The translations under genes and the position numbers were made by a program. Shown piece after piece: positions 24,025 to 36,643 of a DNA stretch of 64,000 nucleotides. This DNA is from Imbricaverruca yamaguchii (taxonomy: Eukaryota; Arthropoda; Thecostraca; Neoverrucidae): the NCBI GenBank assembly GCA_034440575.1, contig JAOTOL010001436.1:924501-988500 (forward strand). Reading direction: 5' to 3'. Every line of letters begins with the position of its first letter. Position 1 is the first letter of the stretch. The notes beneath the pieces are model-generated. The model was given only the letters and a program-made list of their open reading frames with translations, made no database searches and was not told the DNA's origin.

Positions 24025-24447
24025 GGCGCGCACCCAGGATTTTTCCATGGGGGCCCCGGACCGAAAAGGGCACTTGGCCGGATCCAAATGGGCACTTTGC
24101 CGCCCGGGACACTCTGGAAAGTTTGCTGACCGGGGGAGGGGAGGCGTGAATTTTCCATGGGACACGTTATGTTACAGCACCGAAGCTGGACAGGGCACAG
24201 GGCACTTAGATCAAAAGGGCACCCAATTGGGACAGGCATAGGACAGGAAAGGGCACAGGGGAATGCCATTTTTAGGCCAAAAGGGCAGTTTTGGGCCTAA
24301 AGGGCACCTTTGGCACAGGCGGGGCACATAAGGCAGGTGTTTTTTGGGCTAAATTTGGGACATTCCGGCCAAGAGGGCACTTTTAGGTAAAAAGGGCACT
24401 GGTCTCATGGGGGGGGACCCGGGCACCCTGGCCCCCTCCGGTGTCCC
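24025..24447 (+). repeat. GGGCAC-rich element between two TA arrays
   Basis: About 420 bp. It opens with GCGCACCCAGGATTTTTCC and ATGGGGGCCCC and closes with ATGGGGGGGGACCCGGGCAC. Inside, AAAAGGGCAC-type words recur roughly ten times. It is flanked on both sides by (TA)n. It may be a non-autonomous transposon remnant; clear terminal inverted repeats are not visible. Confidence 0.6.
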
Positions 24448-24549
<102 letters not shown>

Positions 24550-25053
24550 TACAATGAAGTTTAGTTGTATTATTATATTTGGAAGTGAAATTAAACTGCG
24601 TAAAAATCGTATCAATGGTACGTATAAAAACATATGGTTCATATAAAAACGTATGTTATGTATAAAAACGTATAAGTGGGGAAATGTTTCCAAGATAGTG
24701 GAGGGAATTTGGGTGTTCGCATGCCATTCTTTTCAGCTAACACCCATGCTAAATTCAGTAGCGTTGAGGGGAAAGTGACACTCTCCACGTGTATGGGAAG
24801 TTCCATCTATGTGTATGTCCATGCATGCATTCGGGGCAGTGATTGACAGGGTCGCCGGTATGTTTTTTCTGGAAGGTACAGGACAGTACACTTGCTCTGG
24901 CTCCACTCTCGTTCATAGTTTACTTCCAAGCTGGAGTGGGCTCGGAGTCCTGGTATTTTCTCCCAAATGTGTTCTCCCTCTCGTCACTGCTTCCCCTTGT
25001 TTGCATAGGTTCTATCATGCCAAGATGACACGTATTGTTTGACTGGGTCAATT

Positions 25054-25117
25054 ATGGGCGCAGTATGACCATGCAGTTGATGCACCCAAAGGATCCATTA
25101 CATAAGTAGCTAGCTAC
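25054..25117 (+). mobile_element. LINE-A 3'-end microcopy
   Basis: ATGGGCGCAGTATGACC...GTTGATGCACCC, then a CATAAGTAGCTAGCTA tail. The 3' stem arm carries an A that breaks one pair. Confidence 0.65.
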
Positions 25118-25222
25118 ACAGTCTCTCCCCTCCCGTCCATTCTATGTTCTTTGTATCGAATGTTCCATCCTTTCATTTGTGGCCTGTCTTGTCATTTCAC
25201 CTTGTCCATTCTCTTTACTCTT

Positions 25223-25275
25223 GTGGGTGCTGTTTAACTAGTGCAATTGATGCGCCCGAAAACCCTGCTAAAAAA
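25223..25275 (+). mobile_element. LINE-A 3'-end microcopy
   Basis: GTGGGTGCTG...CAATTGATGCGCCCGAAAACCC. The stem GGGTGC/GCGCCC is kept with a U-G wobble. Confidence 0.6.
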
Positions 25276-26270
25276 ACTCCTTCACCCTTTAAGATACACC
25301 CGTCTCCTTCAGGTTTTCTTTCCTTTTCTCCCCATCCAAAGCAGGATGAAAAATCAAAATGCCTAACGATGATATTCGCGCAATTCCTGCGAGCCATCCG
25401 CCATCGCTCAACCAAAACCTCCCACCCCCGGCAAGACGTCTCCTTGTGAGGCCATGTCGCGATGGGTTTCCGGTCTGTTTGTGTCCGACTGTCGCCGCCA
25501 GCTGTATGGCTGCCATTGACACCTGCTTGCCGGTCGAGCAGCTCTTGGCCGATCTGAGTGACAAAGCAATCTCGCGGCGCGAGTCCGGGACGTCGTGATT
25601 AAGTCGATTCGATATACACGGGGACCTCCTATTGGGTCGACAGCGTCCTGGATCGGATGTGGCGTACAGCTCGGCGCGCTTCGACATGACAGACTGCTGG
25701 CTATGCGCAAACTGCTAGATCGATTTCGGGAATTCTGCTCTGCCGGATTGGATGATGTCCGGGTAGATCAGCTGGGGTCCGGTCTATGGCTTTGTGGTGG
25801 ATCGTACGGTACTGTGATGCTGTCATACGATCCTTGGGAGCCGACTTGGTTTGCTGACAGAGTCTGCTGAAAAATAAATGTGCGTTGCTTCGGGACTACT
25901 CGTCAGTTATTTCACGCCTTGTGCCATCAGAGCCAATCCTGAGCGATCCTGGACGATGATGTGGTAATGCCGTGGACAAACCGAAAATGTATATCTCTTG
26001 ATGATAAGGTGATGCAAGAGTGACGTTATCAGAAAAATACATGATTAGTCCCTGAGTTGTAATCCTGGAACGCTCAGATAATGCTTCATTTTTAGTTTAA
26101 GCGTTCAACTTGCTCGGGATGGATCAGTGGAAGCCATGGAGCGCGCAGAATAGCACCTGTTATATTTTCACAGCTCTGCATGCATCGTTTCGGCTAACTG
26201 CGGAAGACGTACTCACTTTACACACCAACAGACCACCCTCAAATATCATTCCTCAGCCGATCGCATCCCA

Positions 26271-26331
26271 ATGGGCGCTGTATAACCACTGCAGTTGATG
26301 CGCCCTAAAACCCAAATAACTAACTAACTAA
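26271..26331 (+). mobile_element. LINE-A 3'-end microcopy with perfect 13-bp TSD
   Basis: The 61-bp insert ATGGGCGCTGTATAACC...GATGCGCCCTAAAACCC with an AAATAACTAACTAACTAA tail lies between CGATCGCATCCCA at 26258-26270 and 26332-26344. It is the clearest case of a hairpin-only retrotransposed fragment. Confidence 0.88.
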
Positions 26332-26564
26332 CGATCGCATCCCATGCGCACCACGTTTCTGCATAGTTTCATTTGGCCCGTTATGCACGTGTCGATCAGA
26401 CACTGACGGTCGACTGCTCGACACATCCGTGGAGCTGAGATATCTGTCGGACCCGCAGCTGTGATAGCAACTGCAACAGCTTGTCCGCTGCTGTCGCTCA
26501 ACAGACGCCCCTCAGGCCTGGGGGCTGCGTTGGACGATGTAGCCACCTGTATCTGCGGCAGTCT

Positions 26565-26815
26565 CAGACCCGGGTACTGTGTTGGCCGGTGTAGCCACCT
26601 GTGTCTGCAGTTTCTCAGGAGGCCCCCTCTCAGGCCCGGGTACTGTGTTGGCCGGTGTAGCCACCTGTGTCTGCAGTTTCTCAGGAGGCCCCTCTCAGGC
26701 CCGGGTACTGTGTTGGCCGGTGTAGCCACCTGTGTCTGCAGTTTCTCAGGAGGCCCCTCTTAGGCCCGGGCACTGTGTTGGCCGGTGTAGCCGTCTGTAT
26801 CTGCAGTAGTTTCGC
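26565..26815. repeat. 65-bp minisatellite
   Basis: Four units starting GCCCGGGTACTGTGTTGGCC, with GTAGCCACCTGTGTCTGCAG and TTTCTCAGGAGGCCCCTCTC. Unit starts at about 26568, 26634, 26699 and 26764 give a 65-bp period. A diverged half unit precedes them. Confidence 0.9.
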
Positions 26816-27621
26816 AAGAGACCCCACTCAGACCTGAGGGTAGCCTTCGTCTGCGCCTGTGTTCTCTGTAATCACTGGGAATGTTTAGTCCTCCTTGCTA
26901 TGTCAGTCGTACAGGTCAAGCGACCGCCATGGCGTGGTCAGCGTATCTCGTGACCAAGTAATGCGGCCCGGACCAGCCGCTGGGGATGATCGGTGCTATT
27001 CGTTACCAAACGCTGGGGCATACGTCTGAAATGTTCCCATACGCTGGTGATATTCCTCGTGCTTGTGGGTTGCCCGCTGCTAAACCTTCGCTAGTGGTGT
27101 CTCGGGTCCCGTAGCTCTGACATGTTCCTGTAGCAAATATGGGCGGAAGACGCAACAGCCGGAACATCCGGCAACGTGCTATTCCTTGAATGTACAGTTT
27201 TATAAAATGTCACTTCTCATAACCACTAGTTGAATATGACTTAAAAATACGCTGTGGCGCGTAACAACCCTGGTAGTTGACGAAGCTTTCGTGACATAAA
27301 ACGCCACCACCACGCTGTTGTTTACCGGATCCCACCATGCCGGGACATCCCCTAGGATAAGACAGAGGGGGAGTAAAAGCCTCACTTCATATCATTATGC
27401 CTCCACGGCAACTATATGAAATCGGCATCTCACGGCAGCGTCCAGCCCGCCATCCTCTTAACCTCCTTGGGTTTGCTGGTGTCCGCCGATGCACACATCG
27501 ATATTTACTGCTAAATTGCGCGTCATTCTGCAAGTTCTCTATTTGATCCAGGATAAAAGTGCGTGGTTTTCACGGACTCCCTGAACAGTAGTTGGGCATT
27601 GCAGGTATTCAACCAGGACAA

Positions 27622-27787
27622 CAGGGGGATGAGTAGTTTAGGGGTAAGTTGCCTGTCTCACAATTGAAAAATTGTGGGTTCGAGCCGCACCTGTCGCTAC
27701 TCCGCCCGCGACCAATCGGCGTGAGAGATTGGCGACGCTACATGACTTAACGGTCGATGTGTCGTAAAAACCAACAACCACAACCAA
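27622..27787 (+). mobile_element. SINE-A copy 2, with 12-bp TSD
   Basis: Near full length, from GGGGATGAGTAGTTTAGGGG to GTCGTAAAAACCAACAACCA. Box B reads GGGTTCGAGCC. The perfect TSD CAACCAGGACAA lies at 27610-27621 and 27788-27799. Confidence 0.92.
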
Positions 27788-28430
27788 CAACCAGGACAAT
27801 GAGTTTGTCTGCAGGATTATAGGAGTCGTTAGATCCATACATGACATGAACACACAGTCTTCTTTTTATCCCCAGCCATGTCGGATTTGCCGGAAATGAA
27901 GTTGTTGACATAATTGCTTAGCACCCTAGCAGCAATGGCCGTGAAGTTAATTTGCTGCTCCCTGCAAGACACCTATGTCCTTCTACATTGCCATGTATGC
28001 GGTCGGAGTGGCGACGAGCCTGGAGTCCCAAATGTAGTAAGCCGAGAGTTATCAAGCCGGTACTGGGACTGAGGCGGTCCTCACACCGGACCTCGCGACG
28101 GGAGGAAGTTTATTGGGGATAGAGCATGCCTTCGCAATACACCGTTACATTCTGACCGGTGGTGACCGACCTTTATACTCGCGTTGCTCAAGCTCGTTTA
28201 CTGTGTGCCATGTCCTGGTAGGTTGCTTCCGGTTCGAACCGCTATGACACCAGATTGTGTGGCTGGTGAACGCCGACATTTATCTGCATACGCTACCAGA
28301 TGATGGCTCTGAGGTCGTGGTGTCTGAGTACATTGTTACCTTCCTTTACACGCTTCGATTCTCATACATCCTCTCGTGAGGATTAATAACTGACACTATA
28401 GCAGCATTATACATCGCCTGTAAACAGTTC

Positions 28431-28485
28431 TGGGAGCAAAATGGCCTTTTTAGTTGAAGCTCCCCTAAACCCCAATTCATCACCA
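28431..28485 (+). mobile_element. LINE-A 3'-end microcopy with compensatory stem change
   Basis: TGGGAGCAAAATGGCC...GTTGAAGCTCCCCTAAACCCC. Both stem arms differ from the family (GGGAGC/GCTCCC instead of GGGCGC/GCGCCC), yet pairing is kept. Confidence 0.7.
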
Positions 28486-28799
28486 TTCGGATGTCTGGTC
28501 AAGTTTCTCCCGTCCAGGATGCCAATATATTGCCCATCCAAGTCATTAGTGGTCCATTGCCCATGGTTGGAGATCCAGGGTAGGTCGGATTCTGGACTTA
28601 TTGCTTTGGTACCCTGCTAATGTTTTTGTAATTTTCCCAAGGTAAACTGAAAATATGTCTTTAAATTAAGAACCTACACTAAGCGCAGAATACCAATACA
28701 GCTCACCATCACTAATGCCGGTAAAATCGCGAGCAGAGGATTTTCTATCCTCGCCGAGCATCGTCAAACACGTAGCACGGACAACTCCGGCAGTGATGA

Positions 28800-29100
28800 C
28801 GGCCGGCTTCGTAAGAGATCTCCAGCCCTGGCATCACCACAGATCCCCCTCCCTCCGCTGGAGACGTAGTCGCTGGATGGCACCGAGTTGCCGTGACGTC
28901 GCTGGCCGGGCGCCGTTCAGGCCCGGCCGACAGGCGGCCGGCACCGTTCGTGACCGATCGCCGATCAGGTCTGTGCCGCGTGCCGGCGCTGAACGTTATC
29001 ACGTCGTCGCACACTGCCGTCGGGTGGTGACGCTCGAGACGCTCTCGGGAGGTGGGAGGCGGCTGATGGGCCGCTGATGCACGCGGCTGCCATCGCTGCA
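28800..29100. other. CpG-rich island in intron 1
   Basis: A GC-rich block with GTGACGTCGC. No exon can be supported on either strand. Confidence 0.3.
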
Positions 29101-29338
29101 CCAGTTGACAAGTGTTTGGCGATGCTCGGTGAGGATGGTAAACCAGCTGGTTGAGATTTTACCGACAGTGTCGGTGAAATCGCGTAAAATTAAAGTTGGT
29201 AAACTGCAGTCACTGGCGATGGTAAGCTGATTGGTATTATGTAATTAGTGCAGTTCTGTGTTTTGACAGGTCTTTTATGTTCGTATGTGTAGTGCATGCG
29301 ACTGCGAACATTTCGCGCTGTTCTCATTGTCTGAACCA

Positions 29339-29461
29339 ATCGAAAGAATGTGGGTTCGAATCTCACCTGTCGCTACTCTTCGCCCGCGACCAATTGGCGT
29401 GAGATTGGCGACGCTACATGACTCAACAGTCGATATGTCGTAAAATCAATAATGAACCAAC
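29339..29461 (+). mobile_element. SINE-A copy 3, 5'-truncated
   Basis: Starts at the box B region (TGTGGGTTCGAATCTCACC) and runs to GTCGTAAAATCAATAATGAA. TSD CATTGTCTGAACCA (29325-29338) and CATTGTCCGAACCA (29462-29475), one mismatch. Confidence 0.88.
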
Positions 29462-29795
29462 CATTGTCCGAACCATCCCCCATAGTTTGATCGATTATGT
29501 TTTCAAGTGGTTGCACTCTAGCGGGAAAAGAACCGCCACTACTTTGCCCTTCAAAACTCCCCGACACCTGCATCATCCAGCAATTGTTTTGAAGTCAATA
29601 TGTGCTGGTAGTTGGGTTGTTAAACTTGTGTTAAATTAACTTAGCTTAAACTTATACATACGTTAACTTAAATTGTGTTATCGTTAACTTAAGCTGATGT
29701 TCTATGTCTACTATCATTCAAATTGAAAGTGAGAAGTGCGATGGTGAAGGAGTGAAGTGATTGATAAATCACATTTGGCCTGTTGTTACGCCAAG

Positions 29796-29850
29796 GGCGC
29801 CAAATGATCTTCTCAGTCGGCGCGCCCTCAAGCCCAAATAATAAATCAAT
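29796..29850 (+). mobile_element. LINE-A 3'-end microcopy with 8-bp TSD
   Basis: The 55-bp insert GGCGCCAAATGATC...GCGCGCCCTCAAGCCC with an AAATAATAAATCAAT tail lies between ACGCCAAG at 29788-29795 and 29851-29858. Confidence 0.75.
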
Positions 29851-30779
29851 ACGCCAAGCATCTTCCTGTGCACTTGTCTGACCCCGCTCTATTCATGGAT
29901 AACACTTGAGGATCATCCACATAACTTTGTCCACGGCTGTGACACAGTCGGCTGATGTTTCGCTTGGTATGCAGAACGCATTGATGCAAATACGACATGG
30001 CTAATGCTGCTTTGCATTCAGGAGAGAACAGAAGGTAACGAACTGGATTCAGAGATAGCAGAATTGCAAACAATGAGTGGCATACTTATGGCATCCGTGC
30101 AGTATCAGAAACCGGACGGTGTGCTGCAAGGACAGAATTCGAAGGGTGCCCACCAGTTGCAAGTTCACTGGCATGCTCGACCTTTAAGCAGATCGTTTCG
30201 TTCGGTGGCACACCGCTAAGACTCCGACCCGGCTTGACACAGGGACAGTGCACGCACCGGATCCAAGCAATCCCACGTGCCCATGTTTTAATCGGTGCAC
30301 GGGTAAGCCGTGCTCTGTGTTCGGCTTACCTCGCTTTCCTGCACATACGTGGTTATGGGGAACCTGTTGGCAAACTAGTGTCTCAGCAAACCCTGTAAGG
30401 CTGCCGAGAACTGCGTGGCATTGTTGGGAACTGCTGCAGTCTTTGTGAGAGCACGAATAACCTGTGTGTCTGAGAATTTGTGTAACTTGGACTGTCATGA
30501 GAGAAAACTAGTTATTTTCACATCTTTAATCAATTTCAAAACTAGACATGGGGCAATTTAGCTTGTATCCATGTTTTGCTTCTCCCTAAGTATGTGATAG
30601 CTGATTGTTTTTTCTTCATCGATTTTTCGTCTTCATTTTTCGTGATACCTAACATCAAAAAAGTTGATCGCATTTCCGTTCAGATATCCCGTTTTAGCAC
30701 GATAGAAAGCGTGGCGCCAATTGGGGAGAGGTGCTCCCGTCTTCAACACGGTGTGATTATCCGCTAGCCTGGAGGGAAG

Positions 30780-31060
30780 GGGAGAGATGATCACCGGCAC
30801 CGGGCAGGGTTTTGTGGGTGGGCTGGCCGTGCAGTGGGGCGGGAGCGGGTCGGCATGCCGGCCCGAGTGCTGGTCCGCCGGCTGCCGCTGGCGGCCTCTG
30901 TCTATCGATTGGCTGCCGGGCCGCCCTGGGTAGCGTCGCTGCAGTCTGTGCGTGGCCGTGACGGCGGCAGGAAGGCCGCCGACACCCGCCGACACCCGCC
31001 GAAATATCTGTCGACCTTGGCCAAGGTGGTGACTTGCGGACGCCTCCAGGTACGATACAG
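30780..31060. other. GC-rich block in intron 1
   Basis: A GC-rich stretch holding a duplicated GACACCCGCC word at about 30981-31000. The + strand open frame here starts with an arginine-rich, presequence-like segment (MPARVLVRRLPLAASV). It is followed by a possible CAG|GTACGA donor near 31050. A nested first exon is conceivable but unsupported. Confidence 0.2.
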
Positions 31061-31729
31061 TCAGTCCAGCGGAGGTATCGATGGCGTTTCATTCGCCCTC
31101 AGCTTCCTGACTGAGGAAGTTCGCACGGAGTTGCTCGCGTTTTGCCCCGGCGCCTTCCACCATATTTCAAGTGAATTAGCACCGGCCACGCAGAGCTCGT
31201 CTGCCGCATTGTCACGCTGTGCTGGGGTGGCGCTGTGCGGAGTGCTAATGCAGGACGGGACGTGATCGGTGTGTCGACTTGAGCCCGTCGTCCCAACAGT
31301 CAACAGCACTGCCGGGCCGGCGACAGGTCGGCTGGCGTCTAGGTTTTCAGCACTAGTCCGACTCCTTCGCAGCAGCCGTTGGCACTTGAAATGCAAGTGT
31401 GTACTTGTTGCTCACCTGAATGCCATGCTGTCACGCATTCGTGACTCGTTTGTTCGACGTTGCTATCGATTTACGTGCGATATCGCTGCTGCTGGACGTT
31501 ATGTATGTTTTAAAGCGGCATGCAACACTTGGCAGATGGCATATGATATGATGCATAATTACTACCATGAACAATTTTTTGGGGCGATTTTTGCAGTTTT
31601 TCTCATGGTGTACAAATTCCATGAATAGGATTCCGTATGCGTCCTTGTACGGCTAATTCCTAATTCCTTAGGCGTCCTGGTACGGCTTATTCTATCTCCG
31701 AAGATTGTTTATATCTGAGTGATCGTGAT

Positions 31730-32190
31730 GGCAGACCCGACTGGGTGAGGAATGTAGCACCATGAAGGCCATCGTCGACGCCGACGGTAGACCCGACTGG
31801 GTCAGGACAGTGGCGTCGATCATAGACCTGACTGGGTCTATGATGGACTTGCGGGACGATGAAGGTCATCGTCGACGCCGACAATAGACCCGATTGGGTC
31901 AGAACAGTGGCGCCGACGGCAGACCAGACTGGGTCAGGACTGTGGCTCCATGAAGGCCATCGTCGACGCCGACGGTGGACCAGACTGGATCAGGACTGCG
32001 GCGCCATGGAGCCCATCGTCGACGCCGACGGCAGACCCGACTGGCGCCAAGGTCATCGTCGGCGGCGACGGTAGATCCGACTGGGTCAAAACAGCAGCGC
32101 CATGAAGGCCATCATCGGCGCCGACGGCAGATCTGACTGGCGCCATGGAGGCCATCGTCGACGCCGACGACAGTCTCGGCTGGGTCTGGC
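31730..32190. repeat. ~54-bp minisatellite with truncated units
   Basis: About eight diverged units of GGCCATCGTCGACGCCGACG, then GTAGACCCGACTGGGTCAGG. Some units are cut to about 33-40 bp. Confidence 0.85.
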
Positions 32191-32199
32191 TGCGTGATG

Positions 32200-35180
32200 C
32201 GTTGAGCGAGCCGGCTGGGGTGGCGGCCAGAACGGCCGGATCGCCGATGACGTCCACGTGCTCGCTTTTGCTGCCAGTGCCAAATTCCACCACCGGTCGC
32301 CACAATCGCATGCATGCCAATGACACCACCTAACTCTGTCGAGGGTCACGGCCGCGCCATGGCAACCCCTGTCAGTCTCTCCTGACTGTGCGTGTCGCTG
32401 TCTGGCCACCAGATCCATCGGGAGCGTCCTGCGGTCAGAATAATGAATCACCCAATCAGTGATGAGCACTGCTCTGGCGGTTGTGTTATCGTACCGGAAG
32501 CGCGCATCTCCATCTGACTGTACTTGCCGCGTTAATATTCGTCCGACTGCTAAGTCATCCGTCGAAGAGGAATACGCGTGAACTTTGTCAAGCTCATATG
32601 GAATCAATTCGAAGTACGCAAGCTGTCCCGAATAATCGCAAAAGAACGTTGCATATGCGCATGTATCCACGGACTTGATCATTATATTTCAGTATATCTG
32701 TAGCCACGCCTGCGCATGAATACGAACATATATATTTAGTGGATGAGACCTTCTTATGTACCTATTAATCACCATTGAGAGCGAAACTCAACCAGATATG
32801 CTGAAATATATAATCGAAGAGGAACAACATCAGCGATTTGATTCGATCCGATTTCATTCAATTCGATCAGATTCAGAACTTGACCCGACCTTCACGCTTT
32901 TGAAGCATAGTAATGTTTCCGTTGAAGCGCTTTTCAAGCTGTCCTTTCCTGACCCAGAACTAGATCTGTTCTCTAACTTTTGGTTTCTCAAGTTCCATAG
33001 CATTTATTTTCAAGTACCCACCGCCTCTGTTGAAAAACTGGATTTTGTAGTGGCGCTTCATGCGGCCCTGCGGCTTGTCATGGATTTGCACGGCATGCGG
33101 CCGCCGGCCGGCCCGGTTAGTCCGGCCAGTATTGCATCAGAATCGTCATTCGGGGGTTTTGCGTTCAAACCGAAGGAGTGTTTAATCCGTGCCTTTGGTG
33201 ATGAAAGTCTGTCACTAATGAAGACTTCTCCTCAGACTTCGGGGTGGTTTACTCCGCATTACGGACCAAGAATGTTTAATGTACGGCATGGACCTGATGG
33301 CAGGTATGCAGAGTCCAAAACATGCCCTACGTGGCTTATCCGAAGTCTCCACCAATAAACTCTTTTTCAGTTCAGGATTTCTCAGGTAAGCTATTTTTCT
33401 ATTTTGAGGTCTCACGCTTGCAAGAGGCAGAAATATGTGTCGAGTTGTGCTCGTTCGGAAGTTAAAAGAATCATGCATGTCATGATATGTATATATTTCT
33501 CATCCTGGAAAAAGTGATCCATGGATGTCTTTCTTCTCACGACTTTCACGCAAACATGACATGATTTTCCGTGGGAAAAAAATCATGCGTCTCAATGAGG
33601 TGTCACAAAATGCATATATTCCACTCATGTAGAAGCAGTGAACAATGTCAAAACGGCGCTTGTTGACATAACCAGGTCAAAAGTGCAAATGTTGTGTATG
33701 CGGCTGTTGTTCCAACACTATAAAAAGACCACGTTATTGCAATTCAAACAGAGGCAATAAAATGCATAAGTTAAGTTGCTGTACGTTGGGTACGGTAATG
33801 ACGAAGGTTCATATTTTTGAGACTCGTGTAACTCGAAATCTTAACACTGTAATTTCGCCTGGCGGAGATCTCCATTTCGATGCTAAGAATTCCTGATATT
33901 GCAACATATATTTCAGTCGAGAGACAATTCCGGGTGTGTAAAATTTATCTTTCCAGTTGTCGATGGTGGACAATGACATTCGCACTCCCTGTTGTCACAT
34001 TCACATTGTCTTTTCACACACCGACGTTTTAGTCATGGACATCGATTCGTAGGGTTTGGACTCATTAATTAATTCCTGTTTGCTTACTTGACATCGGAAT
34101 CTGCCATTTCCGAATGCCAGCCGAATCTATCTTTTACTTTAGCAAATTGGCAAGAGCTAATCCAAAATCATTTTCATGCATCATCTCTGTGAGCTATCAA
34201 GTACCTGACTTACGCGTTCTCTGTTTTGGAGAAAATGTAGCGTTCTTGTATATTTTCATGCTGCTAAAGTTGCGACACTTCCCCACACTTGTGAGCTGGG
34301 CACTTTAGGGGCGCATCCGGACCTGCTCATTTGTCATGTCTTGCAATGCAACCTCCAACGCGACATGAGGCCAGGCTTCTTTCCCTAAACATCGAGCTAA
34401 AAATCACACATGCGCGCCAACACGTAAAACATTGTCAATACATTTGCATTGGCCGTTCGCTGGTTGCTTTCTCGCTTGAACCTCTAGCAGGACGCTTGAT
34501 TGCTAATCGTTTTCTACCCGTCTGCCATAATCTGCGTTTGTGATCTGGGATGTGCGGAAGAAGGTAGTTGGTAGTGTTTGATTCCTTATGGTCATCCATG
34601 TTTGGGCAAAACTCCATATGCATCATGCTAGTTTCCGCATGCATCATGTTGTACCCAGGTCTCGTTTCTACAGTTTGACACTCGGTTTTCACGACTTTCT
34701 TATAGCCCATTCAGTCCTCAACTTTTCCTGTTTTCAACTTCTTACTTATAACTTGATGGACTGCATCTGCCAACATGCTTGTGTGACCGTGCTTGACATG
34801 CTTCATGGTTATCATCTTAGTGGTGATTTTTGGTGAATGTATCACCTGGTTGGGATCCGTCATTAGTGCCTAATTCTTGTTTTGTGCAGCACAATTATCT
34901 GCCCATGCTGTTATGTCTCGAATGCCCCGACATTTGTCCCCCAAATATAGAAAGTACCCTGCTGCAATATCTTCCGCGCCTCTGCCCACTTCCCCTTCAT
35001 GCCATACGATATAGGTGCTCTTTAATTGTTGGATTATTCTTCTCGTTTCTCTTTATTTGCGTTAGTAGGGCATATCCACACTGAACGGCTCATTATGGAC
35101 TGGAAGTTGCCACGAAAAACGCGTCCTTGATTGGAAAATTGGATAACACGATGAGGTTCATGCCACAAATAACTAGGTGC
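32200..35180. other. intronic unique sequence, no feature recognised
   Basis: AT-moderate DNA. A 200-codon frame at 32756-33358 has no recognisable domain and includes a GATTCGATCCGATTTC simple-sequence stretch, so it is not called as a gene. Confidence 0.45.
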
Positions 35181-35189
35181 AGCACCGGA

Positions 35190-35445
35190 ACGGGAACGGT
35201 GCTGCACCCGACCCCGGGGTCAAGATGCGGTGTGATGCTCTCAACTACGTGGTCAGGGTGTGGTGCCGGGACGGTGCTGCACTCTAGTCCTTGGTCAGGG
35301 AATGGCACCAGTATGGTGCTGCGCTCGACTTCGTTGTCAGGGGGTGGCATCAGGGTGGTGCTGCCCTAGACTCCGTGTGTAGGATGCGGTCTGTCATACT
35401 CTACTCTATGGTCAGAGTGCGGTGACAGGAAGGTGATGCAAGATT
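35190..35445. repeat. degenerate ~52-bp minisatellite
   Basis: About five units with ACGGTGCTGCAC, a TGGTCAGGGTG block and variable joins. Confidence 0.7.
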
Positions 35446-36432
35446 GGTGACTGAAGATATGTGAAGACAATTGACGGGAGGTTTCGTTATTGATAAATCC
35501 GTCGAACAATGCCATTCGTAGCGCCGTGCACTGTGTGTAGAAATCGTGAACACGCCAGACATGCACAAACACGTCACGCCAGACATAACAAACGAACTTT
35601 GCCACCTTGGTCATTTGCATTGGACAGCAATACCGCACCCAGAGAGCAATTAACCTGGCGAATTCAGATGGAATAAGTTTTGATCAAACAAAAGCACTAG
35701 CGAATCGAATTATACACTGCATAACGTAGGCCAACTCTCAGGCCAACACTTGTTGGGACCGGTGTGACTTTATTTCATGCACAGTTTGGTTAATTATAGT
35801 AGGGACGCATTGTAGTCGTGAAGCAGTCTTCTCAGTTTTTCTCTGTTAAAAAAGTTTTCAGTTTCAGTCGAGCAGACATTTTTCCTGGTGGAGCTAACGT
35901 GCTCAAGTCCAGAATACGACTATGAGCACTTCTCTTTACTGGTTTGCCTGTAGGAGGGAGAAGTTGGTTTACCAGGTTGTCTTACTTGTTACGAGTCAAT
36001 GGTTTTATGGCAAACATCCGTGTCCTACAAACCTAGGCCTTCTGAAATCCGCGGCCAAGCTCATCCGGGATGATGAGCTTAACTAAAGCCGTATTTATAC
36101 GGTGTTGTGACTGGGATGCTTGGACTTCGTACGTCTGCTGCGTTAATAAGTGCAATGATGTGCTTCAGCATTACACATGCATTGCATCGTTCCCGACGAA
36201 TGTGTGTGATGCTAGCCTATGCCAGCATCCTACACAGGCAGTAGGTCCGTGCCTCTCACATGAGCTCCGAATATACCCAGTACCGAAGGAAGTGTTCCTC
36301 TCAGTGTTGGGAGATAGGCCCAGTACCAAAGCCGATTGAAATAGCCCCCTCACGCGGAGTGGAGCCGGGGTGAGGGCATCCACTCATATCTAGTCGGCAG
36401 TCGAGTGATCAGAGCGCTGATGGTGCCGACAG

Positions 36433-36531
36433 GCGGACCTGTCCATGCTGGAGGAGCCACCTGCTGCCGACGTGCTGGAGGTGTTCGGAGAGGTGCACGT
36501 GACCAACGGCCACCCATACATCCTAGTCAAG
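36433..36531 (+). CDS. RPA3: RPA3-like OB-fold protein, exon 2 (copy a)
   Basis: A 33-codon exon between a GACAG| acceptor (AG 36431-36432) and an AAG|GTGAGG donor (36532). It is phase 0 at both ends, so it joins exon 1 and exon 3 in frame. It encodes the central OB-fold strands: DLSMLEEPPAADVLEVFGEV, then a HVTNGHPYILVK strand. The pattern LEVFGEV corresponds to the VEVVGRV strand of human RPA14. A near-identical copy begins 112 bp downstream. The polypyrimidine tract is poor. Which copy is used cannot be told from sequence. Confidence 0.6.
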
Positions 36532-36544
36532 GTGAGGCTCTGAG

Positions 36545-36643
36545 ACCCGCCTGTCCATGCTGGAGGAGCCACCTGCCGCAGACGTGCTGGAGGTGTTCGG
36601 AGAGGTGCACGTGACCAACGGCCACCCATACATCCTAGTCAAG
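36545..36643 (+). CDS. RPA3: RPA3-like exon 2 (copy b), tandem duplicate
   Basis: A second 33-codon copy of the preceding exon, with acceptor CTCTGAG| and donor AAG|GTGAGG at 36644. It differs mainly in the first two codons (TR for AD) and at synonymous sites (GCCGCA for GCTGCC). Only 13 bp separate the donor of copy a from the first base of copy b, too short for an intron. The two could therefore only be alternatives. A decayed third start (GCCCGCCTGTCCGTACTGGA) follows at about 36658, so the 112-bp unit has duplicated more than once. Confidence 0.5.

Noticed and set aside
30834..31265. Possible mitochondrial presequence exon of a nested gene
   Set aside because: Only an arginine-rich start and a weak donor support it; no downstream exon found.
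32756..33358. 200-codon frame on the + strand in intron 1
   Set aside because: No recognisable domain, weak composition, and a simple-sequence stretch at its start; chance is likely.
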